DNA of 64,000 nucleotides from Bettongia penicillata ogilbyi (GCA_023548195.1 JAJHZJ010000043.1:1860891-1924890); one strand, 5' to 3'. Shown: positions 33,690 through 45,179, counted from the stretch's first letter. Notes: generated by a model from the sequence alone, not told the origin. Translations and numbers: made by a program.

Positions 33690-33968
33690 GATCCTCAAGT
33701 CTCACCATATCATTCCTCTCCTCCAGATCCTAGGCAAACTCCCATCTTCCACAGGAAGTTTTTCTCTGTCCCTTTTAATCCTCGCGTTTCTCTCCATTTT
33801 CAGATTTCCCCCGTGGAGAGCCTGACTATATGTAATTGTTTGCATGCCAATGTCCCCACTGGATTATGAACTCCTAGAGTGCAGAGACTGCCTTCTTTGC
33901 TCTCTTTTATATCCCTTATACTTAGTGCTGCACCTGGCATGCAATAAACATTTAATGACTACATAGTT
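33690..33968 (+). repeat. L2 3' end
   Basis: Blocks tggattatgaactcctagagtgcagagactgcc, tatcccttatacttagtgctgcacctggcatgcaataaac and atttaatgact form a clear L2 3' terminus. Confidence 0.8.
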
Positions 33969-33969
33969 A

Positions 33970-34750
33970 GTGATGGCCAACTGATCTAGGGACTGTTAGC
34001 GTCTGAGGTGGACTTGAACTCAGGGCTTTTGATCCCCGAGAGATGCTTTCTCTCTAACCACCTCCCCCACCTTAGTCTTTGAGGTCCTTCCCACCCCCTT
34101 TTTTCGACTCTCTTCTGTGCCCTCCTGGAGCGCTGGTGCTTCACTCCACCCCGGCAGCCAGCTTCCAGACCTTATGGATCACGGTCCTCACCTGTAATGT
34201 TCACCTGGGGGTGGCTTTCCCATCCCATCACTGAACATCCCCTCCGTGGTGCTGGTTGGTACTATTCCAGCGGCACTGTCAGCAAACAGGCAGGAGCCTG
34301 AGGCTTCGCTCCCCATCCTGGGACCGCCACAGAATCGATTCTCTATGGTGGGAAGTTCCTGAGGCAGAGATAATATCCCCTGAGGGAAGGCGTTCATAAT
34401 GGATGCATCTCGAGGATGTAAGACATGGACTTGGGTCCTCCGTGGCACCTGCGAGTACAGTGAGCCTCCCAAGTGAAGATGACAGAATAGCTGAGCAATT
34501 CCGTCATGACTGGGGAGAAGGTGTCCCCGTGCTCCATACCTAGAAGAGCCCAAGGAGATTTAGGGTCACAATCCCAAGGACCGAAGGAACTCCAGGGGAA
34601 GCTCAAGGTCATCGTCAGACAGCCAACTGCTCTTGGAGGGCTCCCAGGAAGGAGGGCTTCAGGGGGTAGGGGGAAGGGAGGGATTCCTTCTCCTTAAGCA
34701 AGTTCACCCATCCAGCGCTGCTCCATCTTCCTCCTCTCCATGGTCCAATA
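33970..34750. other. Nothing recognised
   Basis: GC-richer single-copy-looking DNA with several CpG sites around 34240-34520. A 121-codon minus-strand frame (34188-34553) has no motif. It is less distinctive than the candidate elements called elsewhere. Confidence 0.35.
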
Positions 34751-34754
34751 TGGT

Positions 34755-34768
34755 CTGTGATTCTTATT
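34755..34768. repeat. Target-site duplication, left copy
   Basis: CTGTGATTCTTATT, repeated exactly at 36178-36191. It delimits the mini-HAL1. Confidence 0.9.
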
Positions 34769-36177
34769 TTTTTTAATATAATTTCCCCATTTCTCCCCTC
34801 CCCCCACCCCACCGAGCATTCTAATTTTCCCTATCACCAATCTGCCCTCTCTTCTATCATCCCTCCCTTCTCTTGTCCCCATCTTCTCTTTTGTCCTGTA
34901 GGACCAGATGACTTTCTATTCCCCATTAACTGTATTTCTTATTTCCTAGTAGCAAGAACAATACTCAACAGTTGTTCCTAAAAATTTGAGTTCCAAATTC
35001 TCCCCATCTCTCCCTCCCCACCTATTCCTTTTGGGAAGGCAGGCAATTCAATATAGGTCATATCTGTGTAGTTTTGCAAATGATTTCCATAATACTCGTG
35101 TTGTGTAAGACTAACTGTATTTCCCTCCATCCTATCCTGCCCCCCATTGTTTCTATTCTGTCTTTTGATCCTGTCCCTCCCCAAGAGTGTTGACTTCAAA
35201 TTGCTCCCTCCTCCCACTGCCCTCCCTTCCATCATCCCCCCCACCCTGCTTATCTCCTTCTTCCCCACTTTCCTGTATTGTAAGATAGGTTTTCATACCA
35301 AAATGAGTGTGCATTTTATTCCTTCCTTTAGTCGAATGTGATGAGGGTAAACTTCATGTTTTTTTCTCAGCTCTCCTCTTTTTCCCTCCACTAAAAAGTC
35401 TCCTGCTTGCCTCTTGAATGAGAGATAATTTACCCCATTCCATTTCACCCTCTCTCCTCCTACTACATTTCTCGCTCACCATTTACCTTAATTTCTTTTA
35501 AGATATGGTCCCATCCTATTCATTTCACTCTGGGCTCTGTCTCTGTATGTGCATGCATGTGTATATGTGTGAGCTTAAGTTCTGGTGCTTGGGTGGGGGC
35601 AGGGCTGCCTCCCAAGCTCAGTTCCCTCAGGGAGTTTATGCAGAGACCTTCAGTAATGGAGCAGGTGGGGGCAGGGCCGTCTCCCAGGCTCAGTTCCATC
35701 AGGGGGTTTATGCAGAGATCTTCGGTAATGGCCCTGAGCTCCTGTCTGCTCTGGGAGTCCTGGGCCGCTCCCTCTGCCGCTGCCTCTGCTGCTGCCTCCC
35801 GAGGGGGCCCAAGTCATGGAGACAATCCGCTCCCCTTTCAGCCAGCCCAGAAGTTTCTCTCACTGACCTGTAGTGCTTGTGGGTGGAGGGACCTTCCCGG
35901 CTGCCGGAGGTTCCGTCCCTGAAGCCTGCTTGGATCTGCTCCTCTGGGGCCCCACGGCCAGGGCAGCACAGGGGTGGGCTCTGCTGTCCGGAGCGTGATG
36001 GACCCCTGGGGATGGCTTTCCAGGACTCTCTGGAACAGAAATCTCTTCCACTGTGTTTCTGCGTGGCTTGCTCTGCTCCAGAATTTGTGGAGAGTTTTTT
36101 TTACAGGAAATTCATGGGCTGTGGGTTCAGAGTTAGCATACAGTGAGTCTTTCTACTCTGCCATCTTGGCTCCTCCC
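34769..36177 (-). mobile_element. Mini-HAL1: 5' UTR joined to 3' UTR, no ORF1 or ORF2
   Basis: On the minus strand it starts at 36177 with a gggaggagccaagatggcag end nearly the same as the 5' end of the element at 44706. It runs through the same 5' UTR, including two tandem modules of about 70 nt (plus-strand about 35593-35732), and reaches gaacttaagctcaca. There it passes directly into the CA-rich microsatellite and 3' UTR of HAL1 (plus-strand about 35572 downward) and ends in a short A tail at 34769. The skipped part corresponds to the end of the 5' UTR plus all of ORF1. The join falls at a cacaca microhomology. A perfect 14-nt duplication on both sides shows that it inserted in this form or lost the ORF afterwards. 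Confidence 0.85.
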
Positions 36178-36191
36178 CTGTGATTCTTATT
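36178..36191. repeat. Target-site duplication, right copy
   Basis: CTGTGATTCTTATT, identical to 34755-34768. Confidence 0.9.
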
Positions 36192-36194
36192 AAG

Positions 36195-36580
36195 GAAGCA
36201 TCCCCAGATATTGGAACATCTCCGATTGCTGAGGGTTAAACAGTAGTGTCCAGGGGCGGAGTGAAGCATAGAATCCTGGAGGCTGGCGCTAGCCACAGGA
36301 ATAACCAGCCTCTGCTCAGAGGCTCCTCTCCTACCCCCACCATCACCCCAGGTGGCCCTTTCACCCTAGGACCCTCTCTTGCCAGGAAATTTTCCTAAGG
36401 GCCAAATCATTATCCACAACTTGCCCTGCTCCTAGTTCAGGCCGAGTAGAACATGCCCATTTTCCACCCCATACCCTCACTCCTGCATATGGCAGTCCTG
36501 CAAGGATTTGGAGATATTTGTAGTATGCCTCTAAGTCTTCTCTTTGGGGCTCCAAACATCCTCTTGGGAAGTGATATTGC
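36195..36580. other. Nothing recognised
   Basis: Single-copy-looking DNA. Confidence 0.35.
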
Positions 36581-36584
36581 ATCT

Positions 36585-36690
36585 TTAGAGGCAGGTGGCC
36601 TCTAAATGGCTTCAGACATTTGCCCTGACCAAGTCATTTCACCTAAGTCTGCCTCAGTTTCCCTTCCTTTCCTTTTTTCATCCTCCTCAC
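36585..36690 (+). repeat. CORE-SINE fragment
   Basis: The sequence ggcttcagacatttgccctgaccaagtcatttcacctaagtctgcctcagtttccc is the middle part of a CORE-SINE. Confidence 0.7.
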
Positions 36691-36694
36691 CTCA

Positions 36695-38740
36695 TTCTCT
36701 TGCTAGTGGATGTTTCTGGGGCTCTGGGGTTCCCCAGAACCAGATCCCTGCTCCAGACAGAGTCTTTGGCTCTCTGAATTCTGCTTGAAGAATGGGCAGG
36801 AGTCCGGTGTAGCTTTGTGCCGTGAGCTGAGCAGTGCCTAGAAATCTTGGTTGGAGGCTAGACCCCCAGGGGCTCAGGGCAAGCTCAGGAGCAGACTTTA
36901 CAGGTCTTAGGCACAAGCACCTCCAGCCTGTCAGGGCTGTGTTTCAGAGTGCTGTGGTGCTCCTACCTGACAGAGGAGGAGGGGATGAGCCTGTAAAATG
37001 GGAGCCTAGGAGCCCAAGCCCCCCAGAGAAGCCCTTGGGGCCATCTCTCAGGGACCACTATCAAACAAAAGGGCTTTGACTTTCCATCTGTGATTGATGA
37101 GATGTCTTGGGGGAATCATGGCCCTGGAAGCCAGGCAAATCTGTGCTCACTAGGTGCTCTGGGCATCCTAAAGAGCCACCAAGGGCTTAATGACCATGGT
37201 ACTGATTGATAGATGCCAGACCCCTTCTCCTAGAGTGAAGGGACCTGCTGAGGCTTCTCTTCCTCTCACACCCCCTCATGGAAGGGCTTCCCAGACCATG
37301 ACACCCTGTCACCAGTATCCAGTTAATTATCCAGAAAAACTGGGATTTTAGTGCAGCCAACCCTGCCCAAGGTTGTTTGTGCTGGGACAGAAAGACAGAA
37401 AATGGCCTGTGCCCTGCCCTAAAGGAGCCTAGGGACTGGAATCTTGGGCCATTGAGGGCCCAGGGGAAAGGAGAAAGGAGGGGCCAGCAGATCCCTCCAG
37501 GTTGTGGGAGAGTCTTTCCACAGTGTGTATGTGGGTGTGAACAGGCTTCATGGCAGAGCCCAGGGTGAAGAGGAAGGAATTAAGGCATGGCCTGCCTTGT
37601 GATGGGTGGGAAACCAGTGTGCTTGTGTGCAGATCAGAAGCCAGACATATCAGTCATAGTGGTGAGAGCAACTATGAGTGTGAATTCTCCCCTCACTGTC
37701 CTAGGCTCATGGTGAGGCAGAGCTGGTAATTTAGACCTGTGAGGTCTGACTGTCTATACCCCAGGATCTCCCACTTACCCAAAGTCTTACCACTTACCAC
37801 TCTCCCACTTACCCAGTCTCAATCTGTGTAATAGAAGCCTGGTTCCTAGAAGGCCCCTCAATTTCCCACCTCCAGTTCAGTTCTATATGAGACACAGTCT
37901 TCCTTCAGGTATCCATTCCTTCTTCCATGTGGTGTGTATCCCTACTTCCTTGGGATTGGCCGTAGGCCTTCTTCAATTCAGGACAAGGTTACTGGGAAGT
38001 TGTGAGTCAATGAGAGAGAGTTGAAAAGCCAAGCTCACCCAATGAGTGAGTCACAATCCGAAAGGTCACTGGTCAGCCAGAATCTGGACTGAATATGGTA
38101 ATATATGGTAATATAGGAGGGTTTATCTTGGTTTCTACTACCTGAAGGCCACAGATGTTCTATCTCATTCCTTCCCCAGAACTCATGGGTACCCTATGCA
38201 GGTGTATGTGTGTGTGGGGGGGGGAATGTTTCATCTCTTTGTAATTGAATCAAGTCCCCACTGATTGAGTTCTTTCAATATTAAGGTCCTCCTGCACTCC
38301 ATGAAGTTCCAAGTCCCCCTCAGGCTTATATCCCAGATACCCTGACTTCTCATCGCTTCCCTGCTGGGCCAGTTGCAACATCTGGCTTTGAATTGTACCC
38401 CCAAGGTCACTGTAGCTTGAACTCTTTGGTCCAAGGAGATCATTATCTGGGCCCAGAACTTGAAAGGACCAAGAAAATAAATTCTAACCTAGACCCAAAT
38501 GGCGGGTCCAAAAGAGAAAAAGGATGGTATGTTCATATGTTGGTATGATCCTAGTTTAATGCATGATGTATGATGCTCATCCTTCAGGTGATTAGGGCTT
38601 TCATTCTCTGGATGCTGCTGGAAACAGAAAGACTGTCCCAGGTTTGTGGTCTTAAAGATACTAGCTATCAATCAATGGAGAGGCTCTTCCCATCCTTGTC
38701 AGAAGGGCACACAGTCTCTTCTCCTACAGAAGCTTGTCCC
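36695..38740. other. Nothing firmly recognised
   Basis: A G run of ten lies at about 38215-38224. The CCCACTTACCCA phrase occurs twice at 37770-37815, and atatggtaat twice near 38095-38113. The part from about 37900 could be a degraded LTR leading into the tandem repeat that follows, but no ends are visible. Confidence 0.3.
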
Positions 38741-38743
38741 TGA

Positions 38744-38893
38744 CATCTCCCAAATAGGCTCCTCCCTTTTGGGTGTTCTGCGCATAGTCAAATTTATCTC
38801 CTAAATAGGCACCTCCATTTGGGTGATCTGCGCACAGTCAGTGCCATCTCTCAAATGGGTGCCTCTTAGGTGATCTGCTTACAGTCAGAGTCC
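38744..38893. repeat. Tandem repeat, three units of about 50 nt
   Basis: Units at 38744-38794, 38795-38844 and 38845-38893 each read catctc-caaatagg...cctc...gggtgatctgcgcacagtca with moderate divergence. The unit length (51, 50, 49) and shared phrase are plain by eye. Confidence 0.85.
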
Positions 38894-38949
38894 ATTTTCA
38901 ATGAAGGAAAATCAAGCAAAGAGAAAAGTCGGGTCTTACACTAGGGCTG

Positions 38950-39090
38950 GATCAAATAATCATTCAATAACCTTTAGACTGCATGCTCTTCAAGACCAGG
39001 GAATGTTTTGATTTTCTTCCATGGTTTTCCAAGCACTTAGAAAAGTGCCCAGATCCTTACAAATATTTAATGAATTCTTATTGGCTAATT
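38950..39090 (+). repeat. L2 3' end
   Basis: The sequence tagactgcatgctcttcaagaccaggg, then cttagaaaagtgcccagatcc, then caaatatttaatgaattcttattgg, is in L2 tail order. Confidence 0.6.
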
Positions 39091-39099
39091 GTCAGCAAG

Positions 39100-39640
39100 T
39101 CCTAATGAAGGACCTACTATGTGCAAGGCACTGTGCTGGGGCTTTACAAACAAAAACTTATATTCTAAGAGAGGAGGGAGGAAGAGGGGGAGGTCTGCAT
39201 TATATAAATATATTTAAAATTGGCAAAATCATTTTGGGGCAGTTTGAAAGGAGGACAGGAGCAGCCTGGGGGACCTGGAAAGGCTCCATGTGAAGAGTGT
39301 GGCCATCCCTTGAGCTGAGCTCTGAAGACCTCTAGGAATTAAAAAGTCAGAAATAAAGAGGATGAAGATTCAAGGTGTGGCAGACAGTCTGAGAAAGTCA
39401 CAGGGAAGGAAGATTGGATTCTGTGGATAAGGAATGGTAACAAGGTGCTTGCCTTGATCCCTGGACATGGGAAGGAAAACAGAACCAGGTTGGCAAGGGA
39501 GAAAGCAGCAGCTCTACCAAATGAAGGGGTTTCTATGTGACCCTAGTCATAGGGAACCATCAAAGTTCATCGAGCTGGAGACTGATACGGTCAAACCCAT
39601 GTTTTAGAACAAACACCAGAGTGGAGGCACCAGGTCCAGC
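39100..39640 (+). repeat. Ancient dispersed repeat, longest copy
   Basis: The opening ggacctactatgtgcaaggcactgtgctgg leads through acttatattctaagagagg, gagctgagctctgaagacc, aaccatcaaagttcatcgagctgg and agactgatacggtcaaaccc. The order is that of a mammalian dispersed repeat I recognise but cannot name. Parts recur at 5640, 13455, 20930, 26275, 40325, 58030 and 61190. Confidence 0.55.
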
Positions 39641-39799
39641 CCAGCCCAGAGAGAAGAGAGACTGGAGTTTGGGGGCCAGGGCAGGGCCCTGAGCTCAGGA
39701 CTAGGAACTCAAGGAGAACAAACCAGCTCCCTGCAGCCCTCAAAGACTTGACAATCTAGTAGGGTCACTCAGACCATCTGCAAATGACTACAAGAGTCA

Positions 39800-40025
39800 T
39801 AAAAAGTAGCATTGTATTGTGCCTTACAAATATGATCTATTTGATCTCAAGATCTCGGGGAAGGGGGAATGATTCACAATTGAACAAACTGAGGCAAACA
39901 GAGGTCAAGTGATTTGCCTAGGGTCAAAGAGTGAGTAAGCCTCTGAGGCTGGATTTGAACACAAGTCTTCCTGACTCTTGGCCCTGTGTTCCATTCACTG
40001 CACCACCCACGTTGCTGCCTCTCGG
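39800..40025 (-). repeat. MAR1-type CORE-SINE
   Basis: Reversed blocks: ttgaacaaactgaggcaaacagaggtcaagtgatttgcc, gctggatttgaacacaagtcttcctgactc, ccattcactgcaccaccc. The tRNA-like head is at the right end. Confidence 0.85.
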
Positions 40026-40324
40026 TGGTCCCAGCTTCTCTGTCTTCGGCATCAACTCAGTTCTCCTCTTCCTCTTGGGTTTTGTCCCCTTAAAGGTCTT
40101 GTCCATGAGCCTGAGTCCTGCAGGTAAAGGGACAGAGACCCAAGTCCTCGACTCCACTCATTCATTCAGTTTTATGTTCTATTAGGGGCAAGAGCTAACG
40201 AGAGAGAGAAGAAAGAGCTGCTTAATTTTTATTTTGTTTCTGTTTCTTCTGCCAAGGAAGACACTTTTAGACTATATGTGATGAAACAAAAATGGGGATG
40301 GGGAAGTGGTAAGTCAGGAGCCAA

Positions 40325-40515
40325 GAAGAGAGCAGTCAGGCAGGCAATCAGCATTAATTAAATGCCTACTGTGTACCAGGCACCATGCTAGACCTTGGAA
40401 AGGTAAAGAATGATGAAAGACAGTCCTGTCCTCAGGGAGCTCCTGGTCTATGGGTGAGGGGAACAACACACAAGCAACTATGCACAGAAGCTGCCGTGGG
40501 GTCTGAGGCACCTGT
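40325..40515 (+). repeat. Ancient dispersed repeat fragment
   Basis: The sequence attaaatgcctactgtgtaccaggcaccatgctag, then gacagtcctgtcctcagggagctcctggtc, then gaacaacacacaagcaactatgc, is the first part of the 39100-39640 family. Confidence 0.55.
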
Positions 40516-40784
40516 TACAGATAAGTTATGTCCCTAAACACCGATAGGGCTGCCCCTTGTGGATATACTGTGGCCCCACCATGGGGCGAGGCAGTCCCCA
40601 GGACTCTCTCCTCTAGGAGATCCCTCCACTTCTGTGACTTGAACTCTGTTTACATAGGTGGCTCCCTGTTCTAGCTGCCCAGGCCAGATCTACCCTCAGA
40701 TCTCCCTTCCATTCTGTCTCCTCAGCTTGAGGGTCACATCACCAACACCCACCCACCTTCACAGTGGAGATTTCCACCAGGATG

Positions 40785-41000
40785 TCACAGAGACTTTATA
40801 GATTCACATACCCATGAGAGAACTTATCATGTCCCCCCTCCCAAGCCCTCCTCTCTGCCCAACAAATACCAGTTGTGTTCTCCCCAGGCCCCTGCTCTCC
40901 CTGGGACACTGGCTTTCCCCTGGAATTTGGTAGGGGACTTCCTAAGCTCAGGTCAATCCAGGCCACTGCCTTGCCAGATGGAATCTGAGAAACCAACATT
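40785..41000 (+). repeat. Ancient interspersed repeat, copy C
   Basis: The sequence gagaacttatcatgtcccccctcccaagccctcctctctg resembles the segment after the end of copy B at 16880. The match is weak. Confidence 0.3.
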
Positions 41001-41151
41001 TCTGATGTCACCAGGATAGACTGGCCACCTTTGGATTCAGTCTCATCTTTCTCCGAGCAGCCCACTGCGACTAGAAAAAGCATTTTTCTCCACTCCAGGA
41101 AGTGATAAGGTCTCCAGCTGTGGATTCAAGGTCCCCCATTACCACACTGAA

Positions 41152-41400
41152 TCCTCTTTGGTAGCTGGGTGGTGCGGTGGATAGAATTCTGGACCTGGAA
41201 AAAGGAAGACCTGAGTTTAAATCTGGCCTCAGACACACATTAGGGTCACAGAGTTACTAACCGTTGTCTGCCTCAGTTTCCTCAGCTGTAAAAATGGGAT
41301 GAGAGCATCTGTCTCTTAAGGTTTTTCGTGAGGATCAACTTCCATAATATTTGCACAATGCTTTGCAAACCTCACAATACCCCACAAATAGTAGGTGTTG
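41152..41400 (+). repeat. MAR1-type SINE, plus arm of an inverted pair
   Basis: It starts ggtagctgggtggtgcggtgg (tRNA-like head), then gagtttaaatctggcctcag (B-box region), tgcctcagtttcctcagctgt (core), and ataatatttgcacaatgctttgcaaac (tail). It shares unusual variants and about ten nt of left flank (atcctctttg) with the minus-strand copy at 41950-42180. Confidence 0.9.
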
Positions 41401-41404
41401 TTGC

Positions 41405-41945
41405 CACTTCCCTGACACATCCCGAGCTCTTTCTGCTCCACTTGGCCAGATATTGACTCCCTTCGAGCCTATCTTGGCATCCACATCTCCTCCCAGGAGA
41501 CTTCCTGGGAGGTCAAGTCTCAGTTTTCACAAAGTCTCAGCTTCCACACCTTATGGTTGTGGACTGAGCCCAACAGAGAGACTCTACCTCTCTGTGAGCT
41601 TCCTTTCCTCACCCCTAGAGTGGAAAAAATAATGCTCACCCTCCCTCCTTATAGGGTTGAGAAAAGGTCATCCCCTACATTCATGGAGGCAGCCACAATG
41701 ATGAAGTCCCAGGTCTCCGAATAATTGTCATCAATCTGTTATTGTCACTTCCCCTGAGGAGAGGAAAGCCTTGTCTGGGTGTCCAGAAGCTTGGAATACC
41801 CTATGGATATATGGCCATGAACATATGGCCATGGTGGCATGAGCTGGTATCTGCTTGCCTCAGTTTCTACACCCTCGCAATGAGAGGGTGAGACCAGCCA
41901 GTGTTTCAAGTCCCTTTCTTCTCTAACAGTCGGGAACTCAGGAGC
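41405..41945. other. Spacer between the inverted SINEs; nothing recognised
   Basis: About 550 nt. A small direct repeat, atatggccatg, occurs twice near 41810-41835. Confidence 0.4.
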
Positions 41946-41949
41946 CTGG

Positions 41950-42180
41950 CATTTGTGGAGTACTGTGAAGTTTGCAAAGGGTTGTGCAAATATTATAGTA
42001 GCTGATCCTCAGAGGCAGATGCTCTCATCCCCATTTTACAGCTGAGGAAACTGAGACAGATAAAGGTTAGTAACTCTGTGACGCTAATGTGTGTTTGAGG
42101 CCAGATTTAAACTCAGGTCTTCCTTTTATCAGGTCCAGAATTCTACCCACTGCACCACCCAGCTACCAAAGAGGATCATC
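41950..42180 (-). repeat. MAR1-type SINE, minus arm of an inverted pair
   Basis: Reverse complement of the copy at 41152-41400. It includes the same non-consensus run attctggacctg..aaaaggaagacc and cacacattag.gtcacagagttactaacc, and the flank atcctctttg beyond the SINE head. Divergence is modest, with a few substitutions and an indel near the tail. Confidence 0.9.
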
Positions 42181-42184
42181 TTCA

Positions 42185-43260
42185 TTTTGATTCCATTCCC
42201 TGGTCACCCGGAACCCTACAGATGGCAGATAACCCAGCAAGTGCAGGCTGAAGTCTGAGCCCTCAGCTCTCCAGCCTGCCAGACCACTGGGAGCTTCTTT
42301 GTAGCCCAGAAAGCATCAGTTGCTGACCGCTGGACCTGGGGATGTGTAAATTGCCCTGTCACCTTCCTGAATTAACAGGGCCGTGATGACTCTACTGCTC
42401 CGTCAAGACAGGAGTTCAGCACCACGGCTAGCTGCATTGGCTCCTTCGGAAGATTGATGAGATCTTTGTCCTCCACGTTCCCTCCCGCCACTCTGCCACT
42501 CTCTGACTCCCTTTCTGGGGCTCTGCTCAGAGCTTTCATGTCTCTTTCTTCAAGGAATTGAGATACGAAGCTAGGCTGCCCTGAATAGAACTGAATTGAA
42601 ATGCTTCCCTCCCACAAAGGCTTCTCCTCCTTGTATTCTGTAGAGGGAGGCATCAAGGCTTCCTAAACAGCTGCTGTGTAGCAGGGAGGGGGTGGAAGGG
42701 GGCAAACAAGAGGCTCTCTGCTATTGGCTCAGGGAAGATTCCTGAGTCCCTAGCACAAAGCATAGATGGGTGGGGTTTTGGCAGACTAGAAGGGTGGCTC
42801 GGGACTCCTTCCCATGCTGAACCTGCTTAAGCAGAGAAGGCAGTAAAGGCATTTCTGGTGTAGGACAGGCTGGAGGTGGAGTATCAGGCCAGACGAAGAG
42901 AGAGGGAAGCAGAGAACAGAAGGAAAAATGGGGAGACAGAGGCAAGCTCAGGTAGGCAGAGCTTTCACTGGGCTCCAGGTGGGGGGGTGGGCAGCAGGAG
43001 AGGCCTGGTAGACCTCATGGTCTCCTGAGTATCCCACCACTGTTCTTGTTGCTTCTTCTTGGGACCTCTTTACCCTTACATGGAGCTGCTCTCCAAGGAC
43101 TCACCTTTGTCCCCCTCCTTGCCTCCTCTATTGGCACCCTCCACAGCCCCACTCACTCCTCAGATCTCTAATGCTGGCCTCTTCTCTGAGCTCATGATGG
43201 AAGGAGCAGTGGGTGTTTAGTCGGGGGGAAAATAAGAAGCAAAGTTACGTCTTCTAACAT
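42185..43260. other. No gene recognised; possible conserved part at 42320-42500
   Basis: The part at 42320-42500 (gatgtgtaaattgccctgtc, ctgaattaacagggccgtgatgac, ccgtcaagac) has several CpG and no repeat signature, so it may be conserved. The rest is ordinary, with two short frames lacking motifs. Confidence 0.3.
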
Positions 43261-43261
43261 C

Positions 43262-43438
43262 TTCCCTCTGTTCATTACTTCCTATTTATCTCATGTATCT
43301 GATTGTGTGTCTCCATCATTAGATTGTAATCTCCTTGGGGGCAGCTACCAACTGTTGCCTCTTTGCTTTCCCAGCTCAATAGTGTCAGGCACACAGTAGA
43401 GACTTGTTACATGGTTGATTCATGTAGTGAAAGGCTTT
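43262..43438 (+). repeat. L2 3' end
   Basis: The sequence cattacttcctatttatctcatg, then cattagattgtaatctccttgggggcag, then tcaggcacacagtagagacttgtt, is a clear L2 terminus. Confidence 0.8.
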
Positions 43439-43439
43439 T

Positions 43440-43712
43440 CCCACAGAAACAAGTTTGTTATTCCTAGCCCTGAGGGAATGGATTGGGGTGTGTGTGAAAA
43501 AGTGGATTTGGATTTTATGTAAGGAAAAACATGGTAACAAGGGGAGCCCCCAGAGGAATGGGTAACCTCTAGAGGACAAGGGTTTCTCGTCACTGGGATC
43601 TTCAAGCAACAGCTGTGTGATTTCTAGTTAAAGAGGTGCTCATTTCGAATTGTAGGGTCAGACTAGGTGGTTGTTGAGGTTTTCCCTAACTTTGAGTATT
43701 TTAAAAAATGTG
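43440..43712 (+). repeat. CR1/L3 3' end
   Basis: The order gaggaatgggtaacctctagagg, gtcactgggatcttcaagcaac, gtcagactaggtggttgttgagg, ttttccctaactttgagt matches the 3' terminal region of CR1/L3 LINEs (leaves-cactgg-aggtcttcaagca, then ggactagatggcctctgaggtcc). Confidence 0.65.
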
Positions 43713-43714
43713 AA

Positions 43715-44690
43715 ATAAAAGTTAGTTAGGCAGATCTTATCCTGGATGAAGACTGGTCAGCTCTTTATCATCACTCTTCTTTTTCTGGATGAACACTAAC
43801 CATCCCTTTAAATTGTCACCCCTGATTTAAGGACTCTTCCCCCTAGAGAAGGGATCTGCCTCTGAAAGATAGCATTCCATGAAGAGGAGGCAGATTCCCC
43901 CAAAGATGCCACCTCTAGTTTCTCTAGCTTGCACTCCTATCCTGAGAAAGAACTCTAGGGGAAATCTTTCAAAACAAATCATAAGTAAGCCTAGGACGGA
44001 CTCAAAAGGGATTTATTTATAGGATTCTTTCTAGAAAAGTGACTCAAAATACAAGATGGATATTAGCAATAAGACAGGTACAGATTTCCCCTTTCTCAAA
44101 AGAAATGGTTAAAACACAAAAGATTCATGAGTATTCATTTATAAACATTTAAAATGTTAGATAATAATCCATGACACCTATTATATAATCTTGGAAGGCA
44201 AAAGTCACTTTGTAGGACTGCTGACTGAATATTTCGCTGTGGACCTACTTGTCTAAGCTAGCAATATGGCTCAGATCTCTTGTCCAGACATGTTCCTTCA
44301 ATCCTGTCAAGTTCAAGATGATTCTGCAGGTGGTCCTGTCCTCTACAGAGGAGCAGGATAGAAGCAGGAAGAATCTCCCACTTGTTGTCCTGTTCTGATG
44401 TAGGAGTTCAGAAGTACCCAGACTCATGAGACAGCTGCCAAGAATGGAACTGTCCATCTCAGGTTCGTGGTTTTTCCTTTAGCTCAGAAATAGAAACAAG
44501 TTGGAAGAAGCCAGGTCTTGAGGTCCTGTCAATGACTTGGCAAGATGAGCCTGTTGGAATTACCACTGTCATATGTTAAATCTAGGGACTGCCACATATA
44601 CTGGGGAGTTCAAGGTGAGGCAACCCTTCTCTCCCAAATCCCTGAAAATCCTAGGGAGCACTAGAACTGTACTAAAGTAAAACTGTCCAG
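43715..44690. other. Nothing recognised
   Basis: AT-rich single-copy-looking DNA with no frame of interest. Confidence 0.35.
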
Positions 44691-44694
44691 AAAG

Positions 44695-44705
44695 AAAGAG
44701 ATGGA
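44695..44705. repeat. Candidate target-site duplication, left copy
   Basis: AAAGAGATGGA, matched by AAAGAGGTGGA at 49227-49237 (10 of 11). Together they enclose both HAL1-like copies. Confidence 0.6.
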
Positions 44706-45179
44706 GAGGGTGGTGGAGCCAAGATGGCAGAGTAGAAAGACTCACCTATGCTAGCTCTGAACCCACAGCCCATATATTTCCTGCAAGAAGAACTCCCCAC
44801 AAATTCTGGATCGCTGCAAGGTGTGCAGAAACACAGTGGAAAATACCTCCGTGCCAGAGAGCCCTGGAGAGCCGTCCCCAGGGTCCGTCGCACCCTGGAA
44901 AGTGGAATCCACCCCTGTGCTGTCCTGGCAGCATGGCCCCAGAGGAGGAGATCAGAGCAGGCTTCAGGGACGGAATCTCTGGTGGCCAGGAAGGTCCCTC
45001 CGCCCACAGACGCTACAGGTCAGTGAGAGAAAAGTCTGGGCTGGCCAAGAGGGGAGTGGGGTGTCTGCGTGACTCGGGCCCCCTTGGGAGGCAGCAGCAG
45101 AGGGAGTGGTAGAGGCAGCGGCAGAGGCAGCAGCAGAGGCAGCAGCAGCGGTCCAGGACTCCCTGAACAGGCAGGAGCT

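Noticed and set aside
38744..38893. Possible CRISPR-like array
   Set aside because: Units are contiguous and imperfect with no spacers, and the DNA is from a mammal.
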